From an uncultured Prevotellaceae bacterium (GTDB lineage: Bacteria > Bacteroidota > Bacteroidia > Bacteroidales > Bacteroidaceae), in NCBI GenBank assembly GCA_902786565.1, contig CADACW010000006.1, positions 21,147 to 85,146 on the forward strand: a DNA stretch of 64,000 nucleotides, written 5' to 3'. The position numbers were made by a program, and so were the translations under genes. The notes below the pieces were generated by a model. It made no database searches, had not been told where the DNA came from, and was given only the letters and a program-made list of their open reading frames with translations. Positions 63,544-64,000 of this stretch are shown piece after piece (positions within the stretch are counted from its first letter, which is position 1; each line of letters starts with the position of its first letter).

Positions 63544-64000
63544 CTACTTTAGCAGATTCCTGTTAGCATTCCCCTCCAAGACCTGCATCTGTTGTATGGC
63601 AATCTGATTGAGTTTCACGAGCCTTTCGCCCTGTGGTACTCCATCATTGATTAGCACAGCATTGATATTCTCCATATTCGACAGGCATATCAATTCGTTG
63701 ATAGTGGCATAGTCGCGGATGTTGCCCTTCAAGTCGGGGTTTGCCTCTCGCCATTGCTTGGCAGTCATTCCAAACATAGCCACGTTCAAGACATCGGCTT
63801 CCTCGGCATAAATTATACTCGCTTGTGCTGAGGTGACTTCTTCTGGTATCAGATGGCTCTTGATCGCATCCGTATGGATGCGATAGTTGATTTTGGATAG
63901 TTCTCTTTTAGCAGTCCATCCCAATAATTCCTGTTCCTTGGCTTTTAGGCGTTGGAACTCCATGACAAGGTAAAGGCGGAACTCAACGGAAATCCATGAT
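63544..64000 (-). CDS. KilA-N domain protein, C-terminal part (5' end outside window)
   Basis: The minus-strand frame runs out of the window: upstream of the first internal ATG (63963) it continues as S-W-I-S-V-E-F-R-L-Y-L-V, which is the end of a KilA-N domain. The visible 151 residues contain E-F-Q-R-L-K-A-K-E-Q-E-L-L-G-W-T-A-K-R-E-L, Y-A-E-E-A-D-V-L-N-V-A-M-F-G-M and I-N-E-L-I-C-L-S-N-M-E-N-I, the conserved C-terminal region of Bacteroidetes KilA-N proteins. KilA-N is a phage- and mobile-element-associated DNA-binding domain, in keeping with the surrounding defence-type genes. Confidence 0.88.
   Translation of the reverse strand, partial: SWISVEFRLYLVMEFQRLKAKEQELLGWTAKRELSKINYRIHTDAIKSHLIPEEVTSAQASIIYAEEADVLNVAMFGMTAKQWREANPDLKGNIRDYATINELICLSNMENINAVLINDGVPQGERLVKLNQIAIQQMQVLEGNANRNLLK

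Overview
The window looks like a chromosomal segment of a xylan-degrading Prevotella or close relative (Bacteroidales). The evidence is the protein families (UvrB, PtpA-like S9 peptidase, DUF4105, Nif3 plus zinc-ribbon pair, CotH, GH10/GH8/GH3 xylanolytic enzymes with type IX-like C-terminal tails) and the promoters, which follow the Bacteroidetes form (TTTG about 19-20 bp upstream of TAnnTTTG) with no obvious Shine-Dalgarno sequences. Most of the window is GC-rich, so long antisense frames are open and have been left out. Two AT-rich stretches (about 11.99-15.72 kb and 58.1-64.0 kb) differ clearly from the rest and carry defence-type genes.

Layout. 1-11.9 kb: housekeeping genes (3' part of uvrB, a THUMP RNA methyltransferase, a secreted tripeptidyl-peptidase, MntP, a TSCPD protein, a small lipoprotein, tRNA-Met, a START-like protein, a PafA-like phosphatase, a Sel1 protein, an MBL-fold hydrolase, a coiled-coil zinc-ribbon protein and Nif3). 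11.99-15.72 kb: an AT-rich, very compact four-gene operon with two DNA amino-methyltransferases, an HNH nuclease and an EVE-like/PD-(D/E)XK protein. 15.8-24.5 kb: a HAD hydrolase, a CDF transporter, a catalytically dead phosphatase paralogue, a DUF4105 protein, an HU-like protein behind an unusual pair of 21/22-bp repeat arrays, holB, dinB and a peroxidase-nitroreductase fusion. 25.1-25.7 kb: a four-tRNA operon (Gly, Leu, Leu, Gly). 25.7-33 kb: an ECF sigma/anti-sigma-like/CpxP-like set behind an L,D-transpeptidase, then rnz, a lipoprotein, mazG and a membrane phosphoesterase. 33.2-36.6 kb: a large secreted CotH/lamin-tail protein on the minus strand.

36.8-54.6 kb is a seven-gene plus-strand operon for xylan breakdown: type-B carboxylesterase, GH8 reducing-end exo-oligoxylanase, CE1-type esterase, GH3 beta-xylosidase with PA14, GH2 beta-galactosidase-like enzyme, a GH10 xylanase fused to an acetylxylan-esterase-like SGNH domain, and a second GH10 carrying a beta-solenoid-like N-terminus. 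Endo-cleavage (two GH10), ester removal (three esterase activities) and oligomer trimming (GH8, GH3, GH2) together would convert decorated xylan to monosaccharides. No SusC/SusD pair or regulator is in the window. Matching 22-bp palindromic repeat triplets lie just before the CotH gene and just after the last xylanase. 55.0-58.0 kb returns to housekeeping genes (upp, FMN-binding protein, BASS transporter, DUF4332, rhaM). 58.4-64.0 kb is an AT-rich defence-type region: an MmeI-like type IIG enzyme whose start appears frameshifted, an ApeA-like HEPN protein, a GIY-YIG protein and the C-terminal part of a KilA-N protein.

The items most worth a second look are the four-gene methyltransferase/two-nuclease operon, the helically phased double repeat array upstream of the HU-like gene, the frameshifted MmeI-like enzyme beside ApeA, and several odd protein architectures (dead phosphatase, peroxidase-nitroreductase fusion, half-decayed tandem esterase, beta-solenoid xylanase).
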